The position numbers and the translations under genes were made by a program. Below the pieces are notes generated by a model. The model was given only the letters and a program-made list of their open reading frames with translations, made no database searches and was not told the DNA's origin. Positions 23,840 to 35,699 of a stretch of DNA of 64,000 nucleotides are shown piece after piece. The DNA comes from Eutreptiella sp. 'Long Island Sound 2002'. Its lineage: Eukaryota; Euglenozoa; Euglenophyceae; Eutreptiales; Eutreptiaceae. Each line of letters starts with the position of its first letter. Within the stretch, counting starts at the first letter, position 1. The stretch lies in contig OZ038384.1 of assembly GCA_964036045.1 (NCBI GenBank), forward strand, positions 60,237,355-60,301,354, read 5' to 3'.

Positions 23840-25525
23840 GAAATTTGCGGCGTCGGGCTGGTTACTGTCGCTATCGGCCCCCATTCTTGAAAAATCCCAT
23901 GTCGGCGGGTCAGACCCAACCGGACCATCGTATTGGTCCGCGATGTGATCCGTGACCCTCGCCACGAACTCATCCTTCTCGTACTTGCCGGTGACCAACA
24001 TCTTGTCATCCCACCAATGCGGAGATGTGACCATGGCCCGCCTCTTCTTGGCTGCCACACGGTCGTGCATCCCCATTCGCATGTAGTTGACGACGTCGTC
24101 GATCTTGGAGTGAGACAGGATGTCAATGCTATCCACTGGCTGATCCGTCCCCTCCTTGGGCTCAAACATGACCTTCATGGGCACCGCCTCCACCCTACGG
24201 ATGAATGCTTCATCACCCGTGGGCTGGGCTTGCGCCCCATCCACCAGGAAAGCCTTGGTACCCCACGCTTGACCCAGGGAGGGCATTGATACACCCTTGG
24301 CGTCGATGAACAACTCCTCCTCTGGCCCGAATGACATCTCGTTCAGGGTGATGGAGTCCAGCGTCGACTTGAGACCCTCCAGCGGACATGGGTTGGATCC
24401 CATGCCGGTTATGACCAGGATCCCCTTCGCCCTATCCGCGATGATCTTCTCCACCGTACGTCTGGTATTGTCCAGGGAGCAATGCCAATACATGGGTCCC
24501 CACTCCTTCAAACCCCAATGCCTGTGCCAGGCTGAGTCTCCTCGATGCCAATGCCTCCTACACTTCCGCAGAAGTGGGGCATCCCGGGAAGCGAAGACGT
24601 CCGTCTCGGGCGCTTCAGCTCCCAGCGTCTGAATCATCCTGGCATACACTTGCGGCGCCATTCCATACTCCGTGAGCTGAACTCCACGGTCTACTCTGGA
24701 CTTGGCGCCCACAGCTTGCACCGCTTGGACGATCCGATCCTCTTCCTCAGCATTCCATCCGGATGATCCGCATGCATAGTCCGTGGATAGCCATGTTAGG
24801 CATTCATCATCCTCCCGGACCAGCGTTGCACGATGGGGAAGGGCTCCAATGGTGTTTGCCACCATGAAGTCATACCCCATGATCATATCCCAATCGGTAA
24901 TGTCGGCCACATAGAAGTTCCCGGATAGAGTGCTTCTCTTCGCCTGATCAGGGCGGTTCAAGCGCTCATGCTCCCAGAATTCCATACTGATGGTGGCCTC
25001 ATGGGTGCCGCCACCCATAATCTCTCCGTTGGCGACCTTCAGGCGGACAGGTCTCCGGCTGGGCTGCAGGAGTTCCTCCTTGAACAACCCTCTCCGGACA
25101 AGGCTCACCTGGGCACCCGTATCCACTAACACATCCACCACCTTCTCCTCTCGTCCGCACCGTACTGGCACTTTCAAGTGCAACTGCCGCTCGTCGCCAT
25201 GAGCAGTATGGACGACTCTCACGGCATGCAACTCTAGCACGTCTGGGTGCATCAGGACTTCAAGGGTATGGTCACGGATGGTGTAGATCTTGGGTTGGTC
25301 CTGCCTATCCACGGGGCTCTTCGTGGTCGCTCCTTCTTTCCTGCCATGTCCCGTACCCACATGTACTTCCCTTGGCAGGGCGCTCCAGGGGTTGGGAGTG
25401 GCGAAACTCAGTGGTTTTGGCTCTTCTGGAGCCTTCTTTGGCACCCGATGTGCCTTCGCGTTCTCAGGGATTCCACTGATTTTCGGAGGAGAGACCTCCG
25501 AGGTCCCACTCCTGTGGGGGCTCCT
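23840..25525 (-). CDS. Gyp-1 protease plus methyltransferase-like domain
   Basis: Opens directly after the TAG at 25,526-25,528, with no ATG near the start (GTG at 25,444), so it is most likely made as an extension of Gag. The retropepsin active site is VLVDTGAQVSLV, with GYDFMVANTIGALP later. From about 24,605 to 24,230 comes TDVFASRDAPLLRKCRRHW, a central hydrophobic stretch GILVITGMGSNP and an end WGTKAFLVDG. It lines up with the NPPF-containing domain of Gyp-3, but the motif position reads YWHCSL, so any methyltransferase activity should be lost. It ends with TGA before RT in the same frame. Confidence 0.75.
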
Positions 25526-27178
25526 CTAGACTTGACTTCCCGCAGCCCCTTCCGGCTGCGATCCGCCAGGACTTTGTCCACCCCGTTGCTGGGCTTTGAG
25601 TTCCTCTAACGTCCTCAACATGTCCTCAGCAACCTCCTCGATCGACCTCACTCGTCGGTCTTGGCCAGGTCCACCACCATAGCCTCTTCCTCCGCCTTTT
25701 CCTTGGCCTTTGCCTTGGCCCTTTTCCCCGTCTCCGCCCTTCGCCTTCCAATCGAAAATCCGCTGCTCCTTGGGCTTCTTCTCGGGGTGAGCGGCGAAGT
25801 AGGCCTTCTTGTCCGCCTCATACACCTTGCAATGACGGTGGTCGTGTGCATGGTCGTTTCCTTTGCCATAACAGACCCAGCACCCGTCATGCTGAGACCT
25901 GTACTCCCGGAACGAGAGCGGTGGGTTTCCGATCCTCCTTGGCTCTCTGCTCTTCTTGGGTCCCACCTGGCTCCATCTGGACCGATCCTGCCCATGGTTT
26001 CTCACGTTGTGTGCCACAAACGCAAAGAAATGGGCCTCCTCGTGATCCTGCCAGGACCGGGTCCAGTGGTCTTGGCCACTTCCACTACCATCCTCCGCGG
26101 AGTTGGCCGTGTCCTCCTGGATCTCCCGATGATGGCGGTCTTCTCGGTGTCCTCGTTGTCCATGACCATGTCGATCCTGCACGTGGGCCTCGTTCTTGGC
26201 GTTGAGCTTCAGCTCCACCGTGATGTACTTCACGATCTCGTCCAGGCTCATGCGGGCGAAGATGACTTGCATCCTCAGCTGCTCTCCACGCCTCCACTCC
26301 ACGTTGTTGAGGCGCAGCAACCTTTGCCCCATGGCGTCTCCAAATACCTCCACGTACACGGCGTTCTTCAGTCCCAACATCCGGTTGGGCTCGCCCAGGT
26401 TCCTTTTGAAGAAGTCCATGATACCCGCATGGGTATCTTCCGCCGCCATGATCCTCACCGCCACCCGCTTCTTGGCGCGCTTCTTCTCCTCGTCCTCCAC
26501 TCGCCTCTTCCAGTGGCCGGGGAGGACGTCCTTCAGGAGGTGGGGGATCTCGCTGGCCTCGTTCCAGTCCTCCACCAGCTTGAGGCATCTGCGGTACTTC
26601 CGCAGATACCGGTTCCACTCCCGGACCCGGAACTCACCGCGGTCCAGCGGCAGTGGGATGGACCACAGGTCCTCCAGCTTCTGGTTCGGAGCGTCCACCC
26701 GCTCCTCATCCTCCAACCACTGGAGGCAGGCCTGCTCCGTACGGATCAGTCCTTCCCGGATCGGATCCCGCAGCTCCTCCTTCAGGTCCTGCGCCAGCCG
26801 GTGTGGGAATGTCCGGCATACCCACTTGTCCCGCGGCGCACCCCGCATCTCGCCGACGACCTCCTCGGCGAAGTCCTCCCAGTCCAGGATGAAGTCATCC
26901 AGGTTGGACGGGTTCCTGTCGTAATAGGGGATTTCGATTCCCCTAAGGTCGTCAATCCTGATGGCGTCTCCGACGTCCCCAGCCACCACTCCACCGAGAC
27001 GGATACCGCCTGTGGCCGGGGGGTGTGAGTACACTCCCCGTACATCCCTCTCCTCCATGGAGTGCGGTCCAGTTGGGCCTGAACCCATGGGGTTTGGAAT
27101 GCGGGAAGGACTTGCTCCATCGGCCGTCCATATCCCCGTGTTGGGATCCTTCGCCCACAGGTTTCCGCCCGAATGACC
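25526..27178 (-). CDS. Gyp-1 Gag, capsid and nucleocapsid part
   Basis: A Gag capsid-like helical region rich in Trp, Arg and Glu (DKWVCRTFPHRLAQDLKEEL, MRMQVIFARMSLDEIVKYI-type helices). A zinc knuckle of unusual spacing follows: CWVCYGKGNDHAHDHRHC, Cys-x2-Cys then His and Cys with longer gaps than the usual x4-x4. The tail is Gly/Lys-rich (GKGQGKGQGKGGGRGYGGG), as in RNA-binding nucleocapsids. First ATG is 27,088, but the frame is open back to the TGA at 27,179. It ends with TAG, after which protease follows in the same frame. Confidence 0.75.
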   Translation of the reverse strand, partial: GHSGGNLWAKDPNTGIWTADGASPSRIPNPMGSGPTGPHSMEERDVRGVYSHPPATGGIRLGGVVAGDVGDAIRIDDLRGIEIPYYDRNPSNLDDFILDWEDFAEEVVGEMRGAPRDKWVCRTFPHRLAQDLKEELRDPIREGLIRTEQACLQWLEDEERVDAPNQKLEDLWSIPLPLDRGEFRVREWNRYLRKYRRCLKLVEDWNEASEIPHLLKDVLPGHWKRRVEDEEKKRAKKRVAVRIMAAEDTHAGIMDFFKRNLGEPNRMLGLKNAVYVEVFGDAMGQRLLRLNNVEWRRGEQLRMQVIFARMSLDEIVKYITVELKLNAKNEAHVQDRHGHGQRGHREDRHHREIQEDTANSAEDGSGSGQDHWTRSWQDHEEAHFFAFVAHNVRNHGQDRSRWSQVGPKKSREPRRIGNPPLSFREYRSQHDGCWVCYGKGNDHAHDHRHCKVYEADKKAYFAAHPEKKPKEQRIFDWKAKGGDGEKGQGKGQGKGGGRGYGGGPGQDRRVRSIEEVAEDMLRTLEELKAQQRGGQSPGGSQPEGAAGSQV

Positions 27179-28636
27179 TCAACCATGTCCGTCGGCGCTT
27201 CCCATGGTTCGCCCCTGCATGGTCTGGCTCTGGATTTCATCTTCCGCATAAACTACCATATTCGTCGTGATTGGTACATCCTGGGCGGCATGGGACATCT
27301 GTACCGTCAGGCTCCTCGGGTCCGTGGTTACGTGCCCTTCCCGCATGGACCCAGCCGGTGCCGTGTGTTCCCGGAGCATTGTGGATTCCCTGAACATGGG
27401 AACAAACGGCAGCGCACCCGGGTCAACACGCGGAGGCGCGTATGGTGCCTCTGCAGGGCCGCCCATGGGTTTATCCATGGCGCTCCTGAGGGTCTTAACC
27501 CGCTCCACCAGCTCTGCCGCGGCCGGCCTTGCCGGGAGCTCCGGACCTGAGGCGAGGGGCTGTAGCTCCTCTAGCCTTTTCAGGCGTCCCGACATGTCCT
27601 CGACCAGGTGGAGGAGGCTGTCCACCACTCGCTGCTGCTTCTCCAGGGCCAGCTCCAGATTCTCCCGGTACCGGTCCCGTTCCACTCGCAGCTCCTCCAT
27701 GTCTTTCTCCGCGGCCGACTGGTCATCCAGGATCCCGGCGACGTCCTCCTCTAGGCCGTCCTTCGCGTTGTCCAGGCGGTCGAGTCGATGCACGATAGCG
27801 TCCATCCCCATCTTTGGGTACTTGCCCATGAGGAAGGACACGTGTTCGCAATGGCACTCAGCGTGCTTTCCGCCTGATCCAGCGCAATCCGCGGTTCCCG
27901 GCGCCTCAGACTCATCGCCCATGGGCGTATCGCCTATGGCGTCCGTCTCTGGTCCCGTGTGCCGGGGCACAGGTGCCGTCCTGGCCCTGGCTGGCCTCTC
28001 CAAGCCCTCGGCGTCGTGCTTCAGGGCGGGCTCGGGGGCCGTACTCGCCCTTGTGGGCGGTCTGGCCGTCTCCTCCGACTCCGAGGGTGGCTCATAAGCT
28101 GTCCGATATTCCTCGGAGTGCTCGGAGTCCCACAGCCTGACCGGGCTGGGGTCCGTATCCATAGCCCCGGCGTCCCCTGCTGCGGGCTTGGCTGACCCGC
28201 GCTTCCGGTAGCGCCGGGCCCGTCCTCCACTGCTGCCTGAATGGCAGGCCTCGTCAGAGTCCTCCGCGGCGGAGCGGAGGTTGCATGCCTTTCGGCAGCG
28301 ACGCTCACACATGGAGACCAGGTCCTCCATGTCCAGTCCTCCTCTTCCCGAATGTCGTACTTCTCTTCGGGCTTCAACTTCCGGAGTTTGCCATGCTCTT
28401 GAACGTCTCCGCTCTTCTATGGCTCCAATCTCCGGCGTGGTCTCCAGAGAGTCCACGATACGCACGCGGGGCGTACTTGGGCAGGGCTCATAGGGGCCCA
28501 AGTCCCCGGGTCGGCGGTAGGTAGGGGCAGCAGGTACGCCTCTGCTACCATAAAGAAGGTCCCTACCAGGACCGGCCCCCGCTGTGCCCCTTCCGCCTGT
28601 AATCCCTGCTGACTTGCTCCGGATCAATGCTTGCAT
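27179..28636 (-). CDS. Gyp-1 Gag N-terminal part, starting inside the 5' LTR
   Basis: 485 codons. The first ATG (28,636) lies inside the 5' LTR, and the frame reads through the primer-binding site, which encodes GSRG, into the body. The middle and end are acidic and Pro/Glu-rich. A coiled coil of about 80 residues (near 27,560-27,800) has heptad leucines (LDRLDNAKDGLEEDVAGILD, LELALEKQQRVVDSLLHLV). It probably mediates Gag assembly (inference). A later in-frame start (ATG near 28,335) would avoid the LTR. Ends TGA, followed in frame by the capsid part. Confidence 0.65.
   Translation of the reverse strand: MQALIRSKSAGITGGRGTAGAGPGRDLLYGSRGVPAAPTYRRPGDLGPYEPCPSTPRVRIVDSLETTPEIGAIEERRRSRAWQTPEVEARREVRHSGRGGLDMEDLVSMCERRCRKACNLRSAAEDSDEACHSGSSGGRARRYRKRGSAKPAAGDAGAMDTDPSPVRLWDSEHSEEYRTAYEPPSESEETARPPTRASTAPEPALKHDAEGLERPARARTAPVPRHTGPETDAIGDTPMGDESEAPGTADCAGSGGKHAECHCEHVSFLMGKYPKMGMDAIVHRLDRLDNAKDGLEEDVAGILDDQSAAEKDMEELRVERDRYRENLELALEKQQRVVDSLLHLVEDMSGRLKRLEELQPLASGPELPARPAAAELVERVKTLRSAMDKPMGGPAEAPYAPPRVDPGALPFVPMFRESTMLREHTAPAGSMREGHVTTDPRSLTVQMSHAAQDVPITTNMVVYAEDEIQSQTMQGRTMGSADGHG
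28539..28550 (-). other. Gyp-1 primer-binding site
   Basis: TGGTAGCAGAGG on the minus strand starts at the base after the 5' LTR. It is complementary to the 3' end of an initiator tRNA-Met with acceptor end CCTCTGCTACCA (established type; the tRNA itself is not in the window). Confidence 0.85.
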
Positions 28637-30900
28637 TCCTCAAAATCCAGGGTCCAATCCAAAAATATAGAAAATGAAATCCTCCTTCAACCCTGAACAG
28701 CAACCAGATCCCACAAATACAGCAATAACCCGATCCACAATCCAATACACACTGCGGGCTTCCGTTCAGCACACCGGTCGTCTCACGGTGGCGGGCATAT
28801 ACAATTGCACCAAAGAGGAAAGCCCTGAAATTGGCATATGAACACAAATAAAGCAAAGTTGGGGAAAGATGGAAACGTACACAATCACAGCCATAGACCC
28901 CTCATTCCCTGGACTCAAGACCTTCCCTTGACTCACCAACATGATGTCCTGAACCCAGTCCAATAAGATGGCTAAATGCCATGAGTCAAAAGTCACTACA
29001 CGAACCCCAAAAATGTGTTCACTCCCAAGCCTATAAATCCTAGCGCAATGAGGGAGGTGGCGTGTCATGGCCTACAGTGGCACTCGGGACCATGCCCCAC
29101 CCTGACACAACCTTGGTTGGACTTGGAGTCAAATGGGCCTGGAGAACTGCCCCATGAAGATGACCTCACAACCTAACAAAATCAGGCAAAACACACCATA
29201 GTGCTCAATATTCAATAATGTACTCAAAAATGCATACGGCAATTACCCAAATGCTCCATGCATGTGTCAAACCGGAAAGTAATATACAAGGGTGATAGAG
29301 ACCAAAGGTCAATGCCCAAGAATATCCCATCATTGGCTCCGAAACCTTTCCGGTTATGTACATGACATGCTTCACAAGTCAACTCATGAATCTGAGACCA
29401 CATTTTGTGAGGCCTCGTGTGCCACGCCAGGGTGACCATGTGATCCGGCATATGGTGAGGTACAACACCGAAGCATATGCCAACATATAAGCGACATACC
29501 ATATTTCACAGATCTCTAGGCACTTTACTGTTAGCCGACCAGTTGAGCACATAAAACACAAAAATGAGCATAAAATGAGGTCATAAACATGCAAATATGT
29601 CCAAATACAAAGTTGTCATGATAATATATCTCTATGTTCACCCATGATATCCGCTCATGGTTCAATACACAAATGATTGGAACTATTTGCGAACAATTCC
29701 CCCACTTGGATCCCCAATCGGGCGCATGGAGATACCTTCGCCAACCCTATCTACATGCCCCATGAAAATGGGAGTGCACTCATGGATATCTTTGCCAAAC
29801 ATACCATGAGCAATACATACGCGGTAGACTTAGTCTAGCGCTTTGAATTCCACAATTCGGACATGGGCAAAGCCCTTGTCACGTGTGGCTCCCCATCTCT
29901 TCGGCCACACGAAGATATATAACATGGGCGTGAGCATATCAAGACAATACTACCAATATCACACATAGCCCTTAAAATAGGCTCCCACCATGGTATGCCA
30001 TGCCCTTCCATGGTCATAACATTGGGTTAAATGGACGTGGGAACCTAAGAAAAGATGCTATGCAATCGCAAGACTCATGCGCTACACTCGAGAGTCATAA
30101 TATCAAGTCCGGACACATGGTCAACAAGTTATAAACAAGTTTCTACCATGTTGACCATGATCCTATGATACAACGAGTGTGTGTGCCGACTTGAGGTTAT
30201 GGATCCTACTAAAAATAAGTTGAGACTGAGGCGCTTGCAACGCAACCTTTCTTATTCTCTTTCCTCACTCTCGCGCGTAGATATGGCCCTTCAAAGTGGT
30301 CACACGATTCACTTTTGTTTCCGTCATATCTCCAAGTCAAATGGGTGGCAAGCACAAGGGAAACCTGATTCGGGCATAGGGAAATGAGTATGACCACTCG
30401 AAGAAGACCAAGTCAAGTGCGCCGATGTCGAAGTCGAAAATCTGATTTCGACATCGCGAAAAATTCAGATTAAAATTTCGAGTGCTTATTTAGAAAATTG
30501 CGGAAGCAACGAACCCTTTACAGATGAAATCTGACCCTTCATCGGAGTTTCCGCCAAAATATCTGGAAATAACAGTTAGCCAATCAGTTACTGCAAAATC
30601 GCGAGCCAACTGACAGTCGCCGATACAGTGACCATCAGAACGGAAGGCTGAAAAATCACGGAAACATTATGATAAAAAAACCCTGTTGATTCCTGATATT
30701 CCGATATATAAATCTCCCTGGCGGCGCCTCGGTACTGAATGTGGCCGCTCATAGCCGGAATGGCCAAACCTATCACACTATCACATCGGGTTAGATCAGG
30801 TGGATGGGAGAGTATGATATCAGCCAATGGCGGCTTGCCAGCACATAGATACACACCCCAAGTGACCCAAAGATGGCCACGGGGGTCCGAACCGGCTTCA
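28551..30900 (-). repeat. Gyp-1 5' LTR, 2,350 bp
   Basis: Partner of 17,718-20,072. It is AT-rich, with a TATATTTTT-like element about 30-40 bp upstream of the ATG at 28,636, which could serve as promoter (inference). Confidence 0.92.
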
Positions 30901-32246
30901 GCCTGGCCGGCCGCATTTGGCCGCTGTAGGCTGTCCCCTACGTCATTTGCTTCCTGTCGGGCGTGTCTTGTCGTGGTTAGCCCGGTTGCGGCGTGTCCGC
31001 GCGTGTGGTCGTTGTGTTGTTGCCAGCACTTTGTTTGGAATGCCGTCGTCTTCGCCGCCCAATGCTCGGCTTGTCCTGCCGTCTGATGCGTTGGGCCGTG
31101 GTGGCCGTGTAGGGTCCACTCCGGTTGTTCCAGTTGCGATGGGCCGGCATGGTACGTTTTGACTGTGCGCCGCCCCCCACATGGTGGGGCGTGTCCTCAG
31201 GGGGAGAAAAGTAGCGACAATTGGTACGACCGCTGAGAAAAGTTTTGAAATTCGGTAAAAGATGCCCTGTCCCGCGTCAGAGGCAGCGTTACACGCACAC
31301 GGCATCATCTGGTATTTCGCAGTGCCCTTCGGCTGTCCTTTCTGCTTGGCTTGTGTTGATCATATGTACGACCCCGTCGGTGGAAAGGCCCCTTCGGTCC
31401 CCCTTGGTGCATCCCCGTGCTGGCCATGGGAGCCCCAGGGTGCTGCGCTTGCTCGGTGGTGCGGTGCTCGTGCTTGTGTTTGCCAGTCAGTTGGTTCGGC
31501 TCGCTGGCTGCCGGGCCTGCGGTGTGCTGTATCGTGCCGTGTCTTGCGGGTCCGGTGGTGTGCGCATCGGTGCCTCAGTGCAGTTTCCAGAGGTTAGGGT
31601 GGCCTCGGTTGTGCTCTGGTGTCGGGGCGTCCCGTTCGGCGCGGCGGGCTGGGGTCGGCGTAACACTCCCGTGTTCGCCGGCAGGAGCCGGCGGGCTTGT
31701 GGATCCTGCGCGGTGAGCCCTTGGCCCATTGCATGTTCTGGGGAGGAGTCAGGAGGAAATAAAGGAACACGGGTCAGTGTCGAGGCGCCCCTCTCGCTCC
31801 TCGATGCTGTTAGCTTTCTGGGCTGCGGGGAACGTGTCCCCCGTAACATTCTCGCAGGTTACATGTGCTGAAGCGGCCCCAGCGGTGCCGTTGTGGGTCC
31901 CCTGTGACCTGGTGCCTTGGTATTTAACTTTCTCGGTGGAGGTGCCCGTCGGCTCCAGTGGCGCACGTATCCCTTGACCACTTGCCCTTGAAACTAAAGT
32001 TCTCGATTATGTGCTCTGATGCCGGGGGATGACGCGGCAGGCTGGGCGCCATATGACATCCCCGTGGTCATCGGCGAGCCTGTGGGTCCTGCACCTTTGG
32101 CTGCCCTCTTGGCCCGGTCCATCGTGTGCCCGGCTGGTGGGAGAGGAAGGTTAGGCGGAAGGACAGGTCCGTGTCGGGGTCCCCGTCCTTTTCTCTGACG
32201 TTGACGGATTGCGGGGGACGGGGGAGTGTGGCCCTCGCCCGGGGCA
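30901..32246 (-). mobile_element. S2, right part, and G/T-rich sequence without a clear gene
   Basis: The first 200-250 bp after the target duplication GCCT continue the S2 tandem array (GGTTGCGGCGTGTCCGCGCGTGTGGTC). From about 31,180 on no repeat partner is seen. Minus-strand frames near 31,490-31,850 and 31,990-32,240 are Pro/Thr/Arg-rich like LINE ORF1 linkers but carry no recognisable domain. It ends where the Gyp-2 3' LTR begins. Confidence 0.4.
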
Positions 32247-32513
32247 GAAAGTTTTATAGTGATTTCAACGCTGTGTTTTTGTTGTGCGTCTCCTGCTGCT
32301 TGCTGCTGGTGTAGGGTTCCTGCTGCTTGTTTTTGATGAGGAAAATGTTTTATTTTTGAAATACAACCAATCCAGGATAACCCAAGCCAGAGATAAGCAA
32401 GTACGAGATGAACAGGATCAAAGCATGAAGTGCTGCAGTCACAAAGAGTTGGATAAAGACAACTATCAACAATAGACCACAGCAATGAGCATACATTGCA
32501 ACTCAGGATGAAA
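32247..32513 (-). repeat. Gyp-2 3' LTR, distal fragment
   Basis: Matches 57,543-57,810 in the same orientation. It ends with CTCAGGATGAAA, the left target duplication of LINE-B, and continues at 47,448. Confidence 0.75.
32502..32513. repeat. Target-site duplication (left) of LINE-B
   Basis: CTCAGGATGAAA here and at 47,436-47,447. The intact R copy at 57,790-57,805 has it once. Confidence 0.85.
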
Positions 32514-32546
32514 CACCTGGACACCCTGAGCCTGGCGTACCGCTGA

Positions 32547-33707
32547 CTCTCCCTCCTGGCACCCACCATCATCATAGGCGACCTAAACGCCGCCCCCACC
32601 GACGACAACCGCACCGGCCCACCCACAGCCACCAACACAGCTGTCCGGGACGCCATGCACCAACTGGGCCTCACCGACCTCACAGCAGGACTCACCGGCA
32701 CACCCTCCCATTACCCCCACCAAGCCGGCACCCACCCATCCCGCATCGACACGTGCTACGGGGACCCAACCACTGTGCGCGTCCACGAAGCAGCCTACGG
32801 GGACCTCCCGCCCACAGGCACGGGCCACCGGCCCCTCTACATCGACCTCATCATCCCCAACCTACCCCCACCCGCGGCCACTTTGCCAGACGACACCCTC
32901 CCACCCACACTGCAGTTCCCGGCCGAGGACAACCACGGCGCCTGGCACAGGTATAACAGTGCCCTACACGCCATCCTGCGCCGCCCGGGTGCACCGACAC
33001 TCACCACCGCCATGCGCCGGGCGGCACAAGCATGCGGCATGGAGCGTGACACCAACCACACGGGAGCACCATCAGACCTCACCCTCCAGCAACTCGTCCA
33101 TGACATCTGGACCGCGAAAGGGGAACTCGCCACCCTGCTACGCCCCAGCACACCGGAGGCACGAGACCGGGACGCCCACCCCTGTGCGCTCCTCACCTAC
33201 CGCCGCCACCAACTCAAGGAATGGCACGCCCACCGCATAGCGGCCGCAGCCCAAGAACGCGAAAGATACGGCAGAAACGACATGCCGTACAAGTCCCTAC
33301 GGTACGTCAGCCGCATCCTTGAGGACACGGGGCGCCGTACCATCCACGCGGTACGCAACCCCGAAGGAGGCCTCACCAATGACTCCGACGCCGTCCTCCA
33401 GGCAGTACTGGACAGCTTCCAGGCACAACACGGGGACGCCCTCCCCGAGCTCGACCCCCACACCAGAAACACCATCCGCGAGCATGTGCCCAGGGTCTTC
33501 AACCGGGAACAGCGGCGCGCCATCGAACACGACCCCTTCAGCATCTCACAACTGCAACGCGCCCTAGACCGCCTGAAGAAGGGGGTCGTGCCCGGCGTCG
33601 ACGGTTTGCCGGCTGAAGCGTACCAACGTTTCACCCTGCCCGTCAAACGCCGCCTGGCAGCCCGCCTGTGGGACATCGTCACGGGCGCCACGCCTATCCC
33701 CCCTTAG
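32547..33707 (+). pseudogene. LINE-B endonuclease C-terminus and start of reverse transcriptase
   Basis: In frame from a TGA at 32,544-32,546 to a TAG at 33,705-33,707. The APE-type endonuclease end shows IIIGDLNAAPTDDN, SRIDTCYGDP and TGHRPLYIDL, the conserved Asp-Asn, RID and GH motifs. The N-terminal half of the domain is missing because of 5' truncation. A linker with basic helices follows, then the RT N-terminal region AGVDGLPAEAYQ-like (GVVPGVDGLPAEAY). The TAG falls just before WANLVHPLYKKGD, where LINE RTs usually have Glu or Ser. Confidence 0.85.
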
Positions 33708-35699
33708 TGGGCCAACCTGGTCCACCCCCTCTACAAAAAGGGGGACTGGGCGCAGCCGGGGAACTGGCGGCCCATAGTCTGCGCCACCACCGAGGTCAAG
33801 CTGGTGTGGACGCTCATCCTAGGCCGCATCGCGCCAGCGCTCTTTGCCCACGTGCCCGCCAGCATGTGGGGAGCCATGGCCGGCAGGTCCCCCCACGAGG
33901 CCATCTTCCTCCGGGACACCGCACTGGACATGAACCCCTACGAGATGATTATCGCCTCCCTCGATGTCCAAGGCGCGTTCCCCCACGCCCCACACCGGCT
34001 CCTCACGGAGGTATGGGATGCCATGGGCGTCCCATTCCTATCCTTCATGACCGGGTACATCCAGACCCGACTCTACGCCGTCATCACAGCCGCAGGCCTC
34101 ACCCCCTGGACCGGCACAGACAGCGGGGTCCCCCAGGGAGGCGCCGAAGGCCCCTTCCTCTACCTCCTCGTCACCCTGCCTCTGGCATTCGAGCTAGCAC
34201 GGGTATACCCGGGGTACGCCCCATACCCGCTACGGTCCCCCCTCATCAACTTCGCGGATGACAACCTCCTAACTACGGCCACCCGCCACCGCGACCCTGA
34301 GAACGCAGGGCTACCAACGACCACCGAACAAGCGTCCGCCATTCTCCAACTCACCACAACCTACATGGACGCCCACCAGCTCCTAGTGCACCCTCGCAAA
34401 TCGGTCTGGGTGGCCGACGCCAGGACCCCCACCCCCCACATTCGGAAAGGCGAACCCCTACACCTGGAAGACACCACAGTCCACCTGGGAGTCACACAGG
34501 CCACGCGGCACCACCACATCACGCTCCCAAGCAAGCTAGAAGAGCGCCTCGCCCGGCTACCCCAAATTGCCAGGGGGGACCTCCTGTCTACGCAGGGCCT
34601 GGCGTACTTCATGGAGGCAGTGCTCAACGCGGCCATCGGGTACCAAGCCCTGCACCTCCCGCGCCCCCAAGACGCACTACGCCACGCTCGACAGCAAGTG
34701 ACGAAGGCATGGGCGCAACACGGAGGCTGGCCCACGTCTTTCCCCAAGGAGGCCATGATGGCCCACTGGCGCTACTACGGAGACAATACAGGCGCCCTGG
34801 TCGACATGGCCTATGCCAAACACGCAGCACACCTCCTACACAGGGTAACACACAACCACCAACCAGAAGTTCGCGACGCGGCAGCCATACGCATAAAAGA
34901 AGCGCAAATGGCCCGCAACACCTGCCCCCGGTGGATACTGGCGCAACACGGCGTCTCCACCTCCGTGGGCACTGGCATCTGGGCCCAGCTACAACTCCTC
35001 CTACCGCACCATACACACGCCATCCTGACAGACCACCACTGCGATCAACAGGGGCCACTCGTGGCCACACACACCGACATCCACCGACGCTCGGCAGGCG
35101 AGGTGGACACTCTACGCCTCGTGGGGGCCACCATCACCATAGTGTATATCACCCCAACACAGATGAAGATCATGGCCCAATGCGACGCCCACCACGCCCC
35201 GTTCCTTTCCGACCCACAATGGCCAGCACACCACGTCTTCCAAGCGTACCTCCGTGCATGTGCTACGAAGGCAGGGCGCGACATGCCGGGGCCCAAGGAC
35301 ATCGACACGGCGTACACAGCCTTCCAGCGCCAGCACCCCTGGCCCCGCCTGAGCGAGCACGAGACCCCCAACGACGGCGGCACGACGCAGGGGGAGCCCA
35401 CCCTGTCAGCTGAAGGCTGGACACCACACACCATCCTGCTACTAGCACCAAACGGCCACAAACATGCTACCCGCACTGTCCAGCGACACCATGCCCCCTG
35501 GTCCATCCCCAAACACAATGCACCGGAGACCGATGTACCACCAGCCAGACACAGTGACCAGGGCATACCACGCACGTGCTGGCACTGCGGCCCGGCAGCC
35601 CTCGACACTCCGTGGCCCCTGCTGCACCTCATCTCCACCCACTACCGCACCCCCACCGCCGCCGCCACCGCCGACCAGCAGGCATGGCTCTCTCCCTGA
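33708..35699 (+). pseudogene. LINE-B reverse transcriptase
   Basis: Continues the same frame. RT motifs: NLVHPLYKKGDW and NWRPIVCATTEVK; ASLDVQGAFPHAPH with the first catalytic Asp; SGVPQGGAEGPFLY as the template-grip motif; INFADDNLLTT as the catalytic FADD box. A thumb/connection region runs to the TGA at 35,697-35,699. The reaction is target-primed reverse transcription of the element RNA at a nicked chromosomal site. In-frame stops on both sides make it a pseudogene, although the catalytic residues seen are all present. Confidence 0.9.

Larger units (their letters stand above)
17718..30900 (-). mobile_element. Gyp-1: complete-length Ty3/Gypsy chromodomain element, 13.2 kb
   Basis: Minus-strand element with two near-identical LTRs (28,551-30,900 and 17,718-20,072), a primer-binding site directly after the 5' LTR, and a purine tract directly before the 3' LTR. 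It has a 4-bp target duplication. Order: Gag-1, Gag-2 with zinc knuckle, protease, methyltransferase-like domain, RT, RNase H, integrase, chromodomain. Everything from 28,636 to 21,278 lies in one frame. It is broken by TGA (27,179-27,181), TAG (25,526-25,528) and TGA (23,837-23,839), then TGA (21,275-21,277) and a one-base shift in integrase. RT upstream of integrase is the Ty3/Gypsy order. LTR similarity implies a fairly recent insertion. Confidence 0.93.

Noticed and set aside
21275-28636. Reassigned genetic code (TGA or TAG as sense)
   Set aside because: Stops fall at positions expecting different residues (Trp, probably Gln or Arg, linker residues), and frameshifts are present too; decay or readthrough explains this better.
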